Positions 6,843-14,470 of a stretch of DNA of 64,000 nucleotides are shown here, piece after piece. The notes under the pieces were generated by a model, which worked only from the letters and a program-made list of their open reading frames with translations, searched no databases and was not told the origin of the DNA. Each line of letters begins with the position of its first letter. The first letter of the stretch is position 1. The stretch comes from Bacteroidia bacterium. Its GTDB lineage: Bacteria > Bacteroidota > Bacteroidia > J057 > JADKCL01. The position numbers were made by a program, and so were the translations under genes. The stretch covers positions 682,001 to 746,000 of the forward strand of contig JACJYV010000004.1 of the NCBI GenBank assembly GCA_020635905.1, written 5' to 3'.

Positions 6843-9452
6843 TCATTTCCCCGATTTCAGGTTCTTCACCTTTTCAGATAATTCGTGGGTAAAATCGCTC
6901 TCTCTGACCAGAGAAATGTACTTTTCATAACTTTCGATCGCGGCTTTTGTTTCGCCCCGCTTCAACTGAATATCGCCCAGATTGAGGTAGGCCACTCCCC
7001 GCTGGGGCGCCAGCTCGATCGCTTTTTTGATCCAGATCTCCGCCATGGCATGATTGCCCATCTCGTAATAAATAAAGCCTAAGTTATTGACCGCCTGCAC
7101 ATTGGATGGGTCCACCTCAACTGCTTTGAGAAACATCTGCAGGGCTTCTTCGTTTTGTTTCTTTTTGAAGAATGCAAGTCCTGCCGCATTGAGCGCCGCC
7201 GAACTTTGGGGCACTTCACCGGGATTGCCTCCCCGCTGGGCGGTGGACCCGCTTTCCGACTGGCTGTGCAGCCGGGTTTCCATAGAGGCCAGTTTTTTGC
7301 GCAATTCCTCAATTTCATTCAGCAACTGCATAGTTTTATCGTCGTGCTGTTCTGAATTCACGCTGAGCAATTCCTCGTCGTACTTCAGGGAAAAGATGAA
7401 ATCACCGCCTGCGCTGCCCACCAGGCTGCCATAGGCGGGAGTTTGGCGGGAAAGCGAGGAGACCGAAGGAGGCACGTAGTTGAATATCTCAGAAGCGGAA
7501 ATATAGCCGTCGTGGTTGAGGTCAGCATCACCCGAAAGGCCATTGAGCAGGGTCCAGGTGAAAATAGAATGCCCGTTGGGACCGCCGTCGGCCACCTCTT
7601 CCTGGGCGCCGCCTGCGGTAAGCATCTGCCGGGCATGGCGGCTTGTCACCTCGCGGATGTAGCGTTGCGCGTCATAATTGCTGAGTCCGCCGCGGGTCAG
7701 GGCCAGGCCGCTGTAGCAGGCATCCATCACCCAGAAAACGTGTTTGGCGGGCAACATTTCGTTCAGGTCCTGGATTTCGGTCATGGAAATGGCGCTGCCC
7801 GAAAAGCTCTCGTATTCCGCATCCGCCGGGATGATGTAGCCAATATTGCGCTGGCTTGGCAGGGACCGGGTCATGCCGTGACCGGCAAAAAAGACAAAAA
7901 TGGCGTCGTCCTCCTTTACCCGGTCCGGATCGGCCAGCTTGCCCACTGCGTTGAGGATATTGTGGCGGGTAGCTTCCTTATTGGTGAGCAAAAAGACATT
8001 TTCCTCCGGAAAATTCAGGTTTTTGACCAGGGCATCCCGCACCCCGTTGGCATCATTGACCGCATATTGCAGCCGGGGCCAGTGGGCGTAATCATTGATC
8101 CCCACCACTAGGGCCCAGCGTTTGCGGTAAAAATTGTCCTCCACTTTCACCCGGGTGGTAGTGCTGACCGTCACCGGATTTGCGCGGGGCTCCTCCCCTT
8201 TCTCAATTACCTTCTCCCCATCCCAGAGCACAAATTTATAGCCTTTGGCCAGCAGGGAATCCAGCATCATGGGCAGGGCCTCCACCGTCTGGCTGTGAAT
8301 GTCGTGCATCAGAATCACCCCTTTGCCCTGACTTTCCGCGCCTGCCACCACCCGGCTGGCCACCGAAGCTGCCACCGGATCGGCCCAGTCTTCCGAGTCG
8401 ATGTTCCACATATAGGGCAGGGTGTTTTTATCCATCAAAATGCTCCTGACCTGGTCGTTGAAGGCCCCATAGGGCGGACGAAAAAAGACCGAATTGTCCT
8501 TTGCAATTTCCCGCAGGCGGCGGTAGCACTCATCCACCTCCCGCACAATGCCGGCCGAATCGAGTTTGGTGAGTTGCTGGTGAGACAGGGTGTGGTTGCC
8601 GGTCAGGTAATCTTTGGATTGGGCAATCTGCACCGCATATTTGGCTGCGGAAGTGGCCACCAGCTTGTGGTCCGCATTTTCAGTGGCCAGGTTATTGCCG
8701 ACCTGAAAGAAAATGGCCGGGATTCCCCTTTCCTCCAGAATGGCCAGCACTCTGGGGGTATTTTTGGCGTGGGGCCCGTCGTCGAAAGTCAGAACCAGGG
8801 TTTTGGGAGGCAGGTTATAGCCCCAGATGGCCTTTTTTACGCCCCGGGTGCCGCCCATGCCTTTCGGTTCGTAGTCGGATGCAGGGGCCAGTTGGTCCAT
8901 GATCTGCTGGGCGTTGAATTTAGCAGAAATGCTTTTCAGGTAGGCCTCCCAGCGTTTGCGGCGCACCACCATGCCTCTCTTTTGGGTCAGGCCGAATATG
9001 CCTTTCAACTCGTCGGCATAGAGGGATTCGATGCGGCCCAGGGCTTCCAAATCCTCGATCAGGCGTTTGCGCAGTTTGCGGGTAAACTGACCTTCGGCCT
9101 CCAAATCTGCCAGCAGGTCCCGGAAAGTGAGTTTATCAAGATCCCACAAGTGGGTAGTGTCTTCAAGGTAGTCGAGAAATTGGGCGAGTTGATCCGAGTC
9201 AGAAAGGAGGTTTTGGAAAAGAATTTCCTGCTTGTCGAGGCGCTGGTGCATGAGGATGAGCCCCGCGGTGGTGCGTCGGGGAGCCTCCTTGGTGGGATCT
9301 TTCTCCGGGATTTGGGAAAGCACGATCAGCTTCTGGCTGATCTCCACCATTTCGTCGGCCTGGGAAATGACATTCTGGGCCCGCAAAGGGGCCGCCAGCA
9401 GCACACAGATGGGAATAAGGAGGAAGGGAAGGGTTAAACGAATCATGATCAA
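6843..9452 (-). CDS. Secreted NodB polysaccharide deacetylase-caspase-TPR fusion
   Basis: The 869-aa protein starts with a signal peptide (cleavage near APLRAQ, residue 26). A helical region runs to about residue 210. Residues 216-410 form a NodB-type polysaccharide deacetylase: LTFDDGPH (222-228), GNHTLSHQ (285-292), FRPPYGAFND and an LMHDIHS motif. Residues 444-690 form a caspase-like (peptidase C14) domain with WALVVGINDY, the catalytic His525 in FFAGHG and Cys579 in MDACYSG. An EF-hand-like loop DADLNHDGYISASE sits at 642-655. Residues about 752-855 contain TPRs. All key residues of both enzymes are present. The combination suggests an envelope protein coupling sugar deacetylation with proteolysis. 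Substrates are unknown. Confidence 0.88.
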   Translation of the reverse strand: MIMIRLTLPFLLIPICVLLAAPLRAQNVISQADEMVEISQKLIVLSQIPEKDPTKEAPRRTTAGLILMHQRLDKQEILFQNLLSDSDQLAQFLDYLEDTTHLWDLDKLTFRDLLADLEAEGQFTRKLRKRLIEDLEALGRIESLYADELKGIFGLTQKRGMVVRRKRWEAYLKSISAKFNAQQIMDQLAPASDYEPKGMGGTRGVKKAIWGYNLPPKTLVLTFDDGPHAKNTPRVLAILEERGIPAIFFQVGNNLATENADHKLVATSAAKYAVQIAQSKDYLTGNHTLSHQQLTKLDSAGIVREVDECYRRLREIAKDNSVFFRPPYGAFNDQVRSILMDKNTLPYMWNIDSEDWADPVAASVASRVVAGAESQGKGVILMHDIHSQTVEALPMMLDSLLAKGYKFVLWDGEKVIEKGEEPRANPVTVSTTTRVKVEDNFYRKRWALVVGINDYAHWPRLQYAVNDANGVRDALVKNLNFPEENVFLLTNKEATRHNILNAVGKLADPDRVKEDDAIFVFFAGHGMTRSLPSQRNIGYIIPADAEYESFSGSAISMTEIQDLNEMLPAKHVFWVMDACYSGLALTRGGLSNYDAQRYIREVTSRHARQMLTAGGAQEEVADGGPNGHSIFTWTLLNGLSGDADLNHDGYISASEIFNYVPPSVSSLSRQTPAYGSLVGSAGGDFIFSLKYDEELLSVNSEQHDDKTMQLLNEIEELRKKLASMETRLHSQSESGSTAQRGGNPGEVPQSSAALNAAGLAFFKKKQNEEALQMFLKAVEVDPSNVQAVNNLGFIYYEMGNHAMAEIWIKKAIELAPQRGVAYLNLGDIQLKRGETKAAIESYEKYISLVRESDFTHELSEKVKNLKSGK

Positions 9453-9473
9453 AGGTAATAATTTTTGGCTTCA

Positions 9474-9510
<37 letters not shown>

Positions 9511-9522
9511 GCCCAACGCGTA

Positions 9523-9545
9523 GGGAAACGACCATATTGTTTCCG
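9523..9545. repeat. Hairpin of the GACCATGTTG-loop family
   Basis: GGGAAAC-GACCATATT-GTTTCC forms a short hairpin. Related hairpins lie at 950-972, 13494-13516, 33016-33037, 45850-45870 and 45886-45906. Confidence 0.6.
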
Positions 9546-9568
9546 AAAGGGACCAGTGGAATACCCCC

Positions 9569-9627
9569 ATGATTTCATTTCCCATAATTCAATTGGGGTG
9601 GGCTTCAGCCCACCCCATCAAATTCAT
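9569..9627. repeat. 59-bp repeat with a perfect hairpin, copy 1
   Basis: This 59-bp sequence recurs at 9978-10036 with one mismatch. It contains the perfect inverted repeat GGGGTGGGCT-TC-AGCCCACCCC at 9595-9616. The stretch 9546-10060 as a whole has no credible gene; it also holds a T-rich hairpin (CTTCTTTTT/AAAAAAGAAG) near 9835-9853. Confidence 0.85.
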
Positions 9628-9977
9628 CGGTGGGGCGGGTTAATCCCGAAGGGACTAAATCAACCCAGAGGATTGAAGCCGCGAAGCGGGGGTATTTTTT
9701 GGCGAAGCCAATCAGGGTGGGGTGGCCTTGCCAAAACCAGGGGGCGGCCTTGAGCGAGGGGCGTGGGCGGCTGGTGGCCTTGTGTGCTGGGTCCGTGGTG
9801 TGATGGGGCAGGGTTTAGGTTTTGGCGCTTTTTGCTTCTTTTTCTAAAAAAGAAGGCCCGCCCGGCCAGGGCACTCCAAGAATTAACCACGAAATTCAAA
9901 TTTACGACAACTTCTTGTCGCTTACATCACCCTAAGTACCTAAGGGCCTAAAGAACCCACCCCTATGGGATGCCCCT

Positions 9978-10036
9978 ATGATTTCATTTCCCATGATTCA
10001 ATTGGGGTGGGCTTCAGCCCACCCCATCAAATTCAT
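9978..10036. repeat. 59-bp repeat with a perfect hairpin, copy 2
   Basis: This is the second copy of the 9569-9627 repeat, 409 bases downstream, differing at one position. It ends 79 bases before the oxygenase start. Confidence 0.85.
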
Positions 10037-10114
10037 GTATCGCTCCCTCCCCACCACCCCATATTGTTTTCCTCCCAATTCTTTTCTTATTTGATACCCC
10101 AAACCCCACCATCC

Positions 10115-11131
10115 ATGAACACAAATGCTTCCCCTCAGGTTCCTGTGATCGACATTTCACCCTTGCTTCACGGCAACCACGGGGCCAGGCTGGAAACAGC
10201 CGCCCAACTCGGTGCGGCCTGCCGGGATATGGGATTTTTTTACATCCAAAACCACGGAATCAGCCTGGATTTGCAGCAGGACCTCGAACGGCTCAGCCGC
10301 CAATTCTTTGCCCTGCCTCTGGCCGAAAAGATGCAGATCCGCATGGAACTGGGTGGACGGGCCTGGCGCGGCTTTTTCCCGGTGGGCGACGAACTCACCT
10401 CAGGAAAACCCGACCTCAAGGAAGGCCTTTACTTTGGCACCGAACTGGCCCCTGATCACCCCCTGGTTTTGGCCAAAACCCCCATGCACGGGGCCAACCT
10501 GTTTCCAACCAGCCTGCCAGGCCTGAAATCCGTGGTTCTGTCCTACATGGAAGCGGTGACCCAACTCGGACACCGCCTGATGGAGGGCCTTTCCCTCAGT
10601 CTCGGCTTGCCCGAAGATTATTTTTTCCGCCACTTTACCTCTGATCCCCTCACGCTCTTCCGCATTTTTCATTATCCTCCCGATTCCGAAAACCCCTTTC
10701 CCAATGCCCAATGGGGCGTGGGCGAACATACCGATTACGGGGTGCTCACCATCCTCAAGCAGGATTCCCTGGGCGGACTTCAGGTAAAAACCCGAACTGG
10801 CTGGATTGAGGCGCCCTACCTGGACAATACCTTTGTCTGCAATATTGGTGACATGCTCGACCGCATGACCTCCGGCCTCTACCGTTCCACCCCCCACCGG
10901 GTCAAAAACCGTTCCAGCCAGGGCAGATTCTCTTTCCCATTCTTCTTCGATCCCAATTTTGAAGCCGAAATCCATCCCGTCGATCTCAGCTTCACCTTCC
11001 TCCCCCCCGACGACAAATCCGAACGCTGGGACGGGCAAAGCGTGCACGAATTTCAGGGCACCTACGGGGATTATATTCTGCAAAAAGTAGGGAGGGTTTT
11101 TCCGCAATTGGCAATGGGCGGTGAGCAATGA
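10115..11131 (+). CDS. 2-oxoglutarate/Fe(II) oxygenase, isopenicillin N synthase family
   Basis: The ATG at 10115 gives a 338-aa protein beginning at the usual family start (VPVIDISPLL). The frame is open for 50 more codons upstream, but they translate a non-coding repeat. The N-terminal DIOX_N region contains MGFFYIQNHGI. The double-stranded beta-helix has H205-x-D207 (GEHTDYGVL), distal H261 (STPHRV) and R271-x-S273 for the 2-oxoglutarate carboxylate. The enzyme should oxidise a small molecule that cannot be named from sequence. The stop codon and the last residues come from a 7-bp tandem array that starts at 11122, so the native C-terminus may have been overwritten. A truncated paralog with the same upstream sequence lies at 24260. 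Confidence 0.88.
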   Translation: MNTNASPQVPVIDISPLLHGNHGARLETAAQLGAACRDMGFFYIQNHGISLDLQQDLERLSRQFFALPLAEKMQIRMELGGRAWRGFFPVGDELTSGKPDLKEGLYFGTELAPDHPLVLAKTPMHGANLFPTSLPGLKSVVLSYMEAVTQLGHRLMEGLSLSLGLPEDYFFRHFTSDPLTLFRIFHYPPDSENPFPNAQWGVGEHTDYGVLTILKQDSLGGLQVKTRTGWIEAPYLDNTFVCNIGDMLDRMTSGLYRSTPHRVKNRSSQGRFSFPFFFDPNFEAEIHPVDLSFTFLPPDDKSERWDGQSVHEFQGTYGDYILQKVGRVFPQLAMGGEQ

Positions 11132-11184
11132 ACAATGAGCAATGAACAATGAACTGTGAACAGTGAGCAATGAGCAATGAGCAA
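11122..11184. repeat. Heptamer array (TGAGCAA/TGAACAA)9
   Basis: Nine tandem 7-mers, mostly TGAGCAA or TGAACAA with two variants (TGAACTG, TGAACAG). The first unit overlaps the last codons of the oxygenase gene and the second supplies its TGA stop. Confidence 0.93.
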
Positions 11185-11227
11185 TTGGGCGCTTTCTGAG
11201 AGGTGATAAATCGAGGGGGAATTCTTT

Positions 11228-11354
11228 GGCAGCATGGAACATGCTGGAAGTGACCCTATGCGGGCCAGCGGCCCGCGCAAAAGGTAAACTCACCCCCGCG
11301 CAGGCGCTGCCCCCTCTCTGCCGACGGCGGCAAAGAGGGGGCCTCAGGTTTTGG
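11228..11354. repeat. 127-bp repeat module, copy A
   Basis: The module begins GGCAGCATGGAACATGCTG (itself a palindrome-like segment) and contains GCGGGCC-AGC-GGCCCGC and CCTCTCTGCCG...CGGCAAAGAGG inverted repeats. Copy B, 187 bases downstream, is almost identical. Shorter or rearranged copies lie at 11600, 12770 and 13140. There is no credible coding sequence; the ORFs crossing it translate the repeat. Confidence 0.85.
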
Positions 11355-11380
11355 AATATTTTGCAGGATGGGCACTTTTG

Positions 11381-11400
11381 AGCCGCGATAAATCGCGGCT
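11381..11400. repeat. Palindrome AGCCGCGAT-AA-ATCGCGGCT, copy 1 of 4
   Basis: This is a perfect 9-bp inverted repeat around AA. Further copies are at 11567-11586, 13003-13022 and 13377-13396, each part of a larger repeat block. Confidence 0.85.
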
Positions 11401-11414
11401 GCACGGGAGTCTTT

Positions 11415-11541
11415 GGCAGCATGGAACATGCTGAAAGTGACCCTATGCGGGCCAGCGGCCCGCGCAAAAGGTAAACTCACCCCCGCGCAGGCGCTGCCCC
11501 CTCTCTGCCGACGGCGGCAAAGAGGGGGCCTCAGGTTTTGG
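11415..11541. repeat. 127-bp repeat module, copy B
   Basis: Nearly identical to 11228-11354. It is followed by a second AGCCGCGAT palindrome (11567-11586) and a partial third module to about 11640, which then diverges into the type found at 12855-12960. Confidence 0.85.
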
Positions 11542-12058
11542 GATAATTTGGAGGATGGGCTCTTTGAGCCGCGATAAATCGCGGCTGTACGGGAGTCTTT
11601 GGCAGCATGGAACATGCTGAAAGTGACCCTGGAAGGGGCATATTATGGTAGAATGAGGGAGCCTCCCAAATCAGCGATCCCGGCTCCGCAGGAGTCTCTG
11701 TGGGAAGGGGCGACACCGGCATTCGGCGGGAAAAGCCCGGCTTTGGTGGAGCCATCTGAGCCAAAAAGGCAGAATCCCAATTGGGAAGGCCCCCACAAGA
11801 GCAAGCAATGCCCAGCCTGTACGAAAAAAAAGGAATAACCACTTTTCGGGTTGCCCTGAGTTAATCCTTAATCCAGGAAGTCATGGGTTGAAAAAAGCCA
11901 ATGTAAATGAATACGCGACACTTTGCAACCGGGGGTGCAGCAGAATTTTGCGTCTTTTAAAGAAATAATAATCTTTTGCATATCGGTTTGCAATGTTCAT
12001 CTATTCGAAATTACCCCTCAAACAAGACATGTCGCAAGGTTGCGTGTTGGAACCGAAA

Positions 12059-12628
12059 AGGTACCCTTAGGGTAGCTCAGAGGTACCCCGAGGGTAGCTC
12101 AGAGGTACCCTGAGGGTACCCCCAGGGGTACCCCTAAGGTAGCTCAGGGGTACCTCCAGGGTAGCTCAGGGGTAAGTCCAGGGTAGCTCAAAGGTACCCC
12201 AAGGGTAGCTCGAAGGTACCTCAAGGGTAGCTCGAAGGTACCTCAAGGGTAGCTCAGAGGTACCCCAGGGGTAGCTCGAAGGTACCCCAAGGGTAGCTCG
12301 AAGGTACCTCAAGGGTAGCTCGGAGGTACCTCAAGGGTAGCTCGAAGGTACCTCAAGGGTAGCTCGGAGGTACCCCAGGGGTAGCTCGAAGGTACCCTAA
12401 GGGTAGCTCAAAGGTACCCCAAGGGTAGCTCGAAGGTACCCCAAGGGTAGCTCGGAGGTACCTCAAGGGTAGCTCGGAGGTACCCTAAGGGTAGCTCAAA
12501 GGTACCCTCAAGGTAGCTCAGAGCTACCCTGAACCTAGCTCAGAGCTACCCTGAACCTAGCTCAGAGCTACCCTGGACTTAGCTCAGAGCTACCCTGGAC
12601 TTAGCTCAGAGCTACCCCCAATGTAGCT
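12059..12628. repeat. 22-bp minisatellite, about 26 units
   Basis: This is a 570-bp array with unit AGGTACCyCAAGGGTAGCTC plus two variable bases, period 22. The first three or four units are irregular, about 17 central units are close to consensus, and the last five change to AGCTACCCTGaacctAGCTCAG. Since 22 is not a multiple of 3, it is not a protein repeat. Each unit junction is nearly palindromic (GGTAGCTC-A-GAGGTACC); in the 3' units the junction GGTAGCTC-A-GAGCTACC is perfectly palindromic. There are no unique spacers, so it is not CRISPR. The flanks 11640-12058 and 12629-12766 hold no credible gene. Confidence 0.95.
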
Positions 12629-12766
12629 TTGGGCATTCTGAGGTCATACGGGCCGTTTTTGGCGGGGAGTTTGGGGGTAAATTCGGGTAAAATCTTAGGA
12701 TAGGTATAGAAACCTCCGGTGAGGCAAGGGATTTGGCGGCAGGGATGTCGTCCCGTGGAGAGGACA

Positions 12767-13097
12767 AACTCACCCCCGCGCAAGCGCTGCCTCCTCTCTG
12801 CCGGTTGCGGCAAAGAGGGGGCCTCAGATGATGGATAATTGCAGCATGGGACATGCTGAAAGTGACCCTGGAAGGGTCATATTATGGTAGATGATGCACC
12901 CTCCCCCATCCACGACCCCGGCTCCGCAGGAGTCACGCAGTGAAGGGGTCGAATTATTGCGGGAGATAACCACTTCAATGAAATTGACGAGGTAGCTCTT
13001 TGAGCCGCGATAAATCGCGGCTGTAGGGAAATCCCGCGCCTATTTTATGGGCTACAATAATGTGACCGCGCTGCGGTCAACCGCCTGCCCTTCGGGG
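12767..13097. repeat. 330-bp direct repeat, copy 1
   Basis: A long repeat whose second copy begins 374 bases downstream. In order it contains the CCTCTCTGCCG/CGGCAAAGAGG hairpin, GCAGCATGGgACATGCTG, a GGTCATATTATGGTAGATGATG segment, CCCCGGCTCCG, the AGCCGCGAT palindrome and GACCGCGCTGCGGTC. No gene is credible in it. Confidence 0.85.
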
Positions 13098-13140
13098 CAG
13101 GGATGTTCGTCATGCGGGCCGACGGCCCGCGCAAAAGGGG

Positions 13141-13471
13141 AACTCACCCCCGCGCAAGCGCTGCCCCCTCTCTGCCGACGGCGGCAAAGAGGGGGCCTCC
13201 GGTTTTGGATAATTGCAGCATGGAACATGCTGGATGTGACCCTGGAAGGGTCATATTATGGTAGATGATGCACCCTCCCCCATCCACGACCCCGGCTCCG
13301 AAGGAGTCATGCCGTGAAGGGGGCGAATTATTGCGGGAGATACGTACCTCAATGAAATTGACGAGATGGCTTTTTGAGCCGCGATAAATCGCGGCTGTAC
13401 AGAAATCCCGCGCCCATTTTATGGGCTACAATAATGCGACCGCGCTGCGGTCGACCAGCTGCCCTTGCAGG
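13141..13471. repeat. 330-bp direct repeat, copy 2
   Basis: Second copy of the 12767-13097 repeat with scattered substitutions, including ACGTACCTC for AACCACTTC and CATTTT for TATTTT. It is followed by the GGGAAAC hairpin at 13494-13516. The remaining 13517-13802 has no recognisable gene apart from the HTH gene leader. Confidence 0.85.
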
Positions 13472-13493
13472 CAGGCCGAATCCCCCACGCGTA

Positions 13494-13516
13494 GGGAAAC
13501 GACCATGTTGTTTCCC
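13494..13516. repeat. Hairpin of the GACCATGTTG-loop family
   Basis: GGGAAAC-GACCATGTT-GTTTCCC is a 7-bp stem around the conserved core; it is preceded by ACGCGTA, as at 9516-9522. Confidence 0.65.
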
Positions 13517-13802
13517 AAACATGCCATGCAAATGGCCCCAATCCCACCAAATATGGATTGGAGGCGGAGATTACAGGCAGGAAAATTTTCCACTTTTTGC
13601 TGCAACAGGCAAGCATTGATGGACATTTCTGCTATCTTAGCAAGGTCAAAATCTCACATATTAAAGCCGGGTATGGCTGAATTACCACCTAAGGCCGCCC
13701 TGTCCAGGAAACGATCAGGGGCGTCCCGAGCTTTCCCTACGGGGTTATGTGAGTACGTGACAAGCCTAAGGGTGGCTTTTTTTACTGTCAAAACCTCACA
13801 TT

Positions 13803-14123
13803 ATGTCTAACCCAAAATTTTCCAGCCTCCATCTGGGCAACCTGGTTGAAGCCCGGGCCCGGGAACTGGACCTGAGCCCCGCAGAATTGGGGCGCAAGGT
13901 CAACCTGTCACAACAGACCATCCGCGACGTGTATCACCGCATGGCCCTCAAAACAGATTTTCTGTTTTGCCTGAGCAAGGCCCTGCAACAGGACCTCTTC
14001 CTCCCCTTCTCCCGGGAACTGGCCCTGACCCCCGATCCCGGTTTTATCCTCGCTGAAAATACCCGCCTCCACAAAGAAGTCGCCTACCTGGAGGAGATCA
14101 ACCGGCTGCTGCGGCAAGGCTGA
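13803..14123 (+). CDS. XRE-like helix-turn-helix regulator, 106 aa
   Basis: Residues about 10-60 form a helix-turn-helix of the XRE/Cro type: LVEARARELDLSPAELGRKVNLSQQTIRDVYHR, in which the second and third helices flank the turn at AELGRKVNLSQQ. A segment with a likely dimer or ligand role follows, and the C-terminus is a short coiled coil (ENTRLHKEVAYLEEINRLL). It could regulate the downstream restriction genes in the way controller proteins do, but a strong terminator (14140-14178) separates it from hsdM, and 347 bases intervene. It may instead be a general Bacteroidota regulator. The start at 13803 follows no Shine-Dalgarno sequence, as usual for the phylum. Confidence 0.8.
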   Translation: MSNPKFSSLHLGNLVEARARELDLSPAELGRKVNLSQQTIRDVYHRMALKTDFLFCLSKALQQDLFLPFSRELALTPDPGFILAENTRLHKEVAYLEEINRLLRQG

Positions 14124-14139
14124 TCTGGAAATGCATTAC

Positions 14140-14178
14140 AAAAGCTCCCCGCCCCGAAATGAGGCGGGGAGCTTTTTT
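14140..14178 (+). terminator. Rho-independent terminator after the HTH gene
   Basis: AAAAGCTCCCCGCC and GGCGGGGAGCTTTT form a 14-bp stem with a 9-base loop, followed by a T run. Confidence 0.9.
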
Positions 14179-14366
14179 GTTGGGGGCTGGCGCGGCACCA
14201 TTCCAGAAAGTGCCCTTGCACATTCACCAAAAAACCGTAAATTTTGTCCCTTATAAAAAGGAACAGGTTTCTGTACAGCCGTCCCCAGACCGGGCAGCAG
14301 AAAAAACAGCAGCCCCTGCCACAAAAATGACGCAATAACCCAATATTCAACCAACCGCCAACGCCT

Positions 14367-14465
14367 AACATCAACATCAAACATCTAAAATCCAATATCT
14401 AACCTCAAACATCTAATATCTAACCCTCTAACCCTCTAAAATCTCACATCTAAAGACTAACGACT
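14367..14465. repeat. Degenerate heptamer array directly before hsdM
   Basis: About fourteen 7-bp units of the type ACATCTA, ATATCTA, ACCTCAA, ACCCTCT, CACATCT, AAAGACT and AACGACT run up to 5 bases before the hsdM ATG. The last units (GACTAACGACTAAA) also end a similar array upstream of glmM in the same orientation relative to the gene. The untranslated leader of hsdM is therefore made of this repeat. Confidence 0.85.
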
Positions 14466-14470
14466 AAAAA

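Noticed and set aside
8295..9437. Plus-strand open frame opposite the NodB-caspase gene
   Set aside because: No family resemblance; the minus strand encodes the recognised enzymes.
9965..10114. N-terminal extension of the oxygenase by 50 codons
   Set aside because: The extra codons translate the 59-bp hairpin repeat; the family starts at VPVIDISPLL just after the ATG at 10115.
10400..11467. Minus-strand frame of 355 codons opposite the oxygenase
   Set aside because: It extends into the heptamer and module repeats and lacks any recognisable domain.
12059..12628. Possible CRISPR array
   Set aside because: Units follow each other directly with period 22 and no unique spacers, and no cas genes are near.
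13047..13268. Small plus-strand frame in the repeat region
   Set aside because: It runs through palindromic repeats also found elsewhere in other frames.
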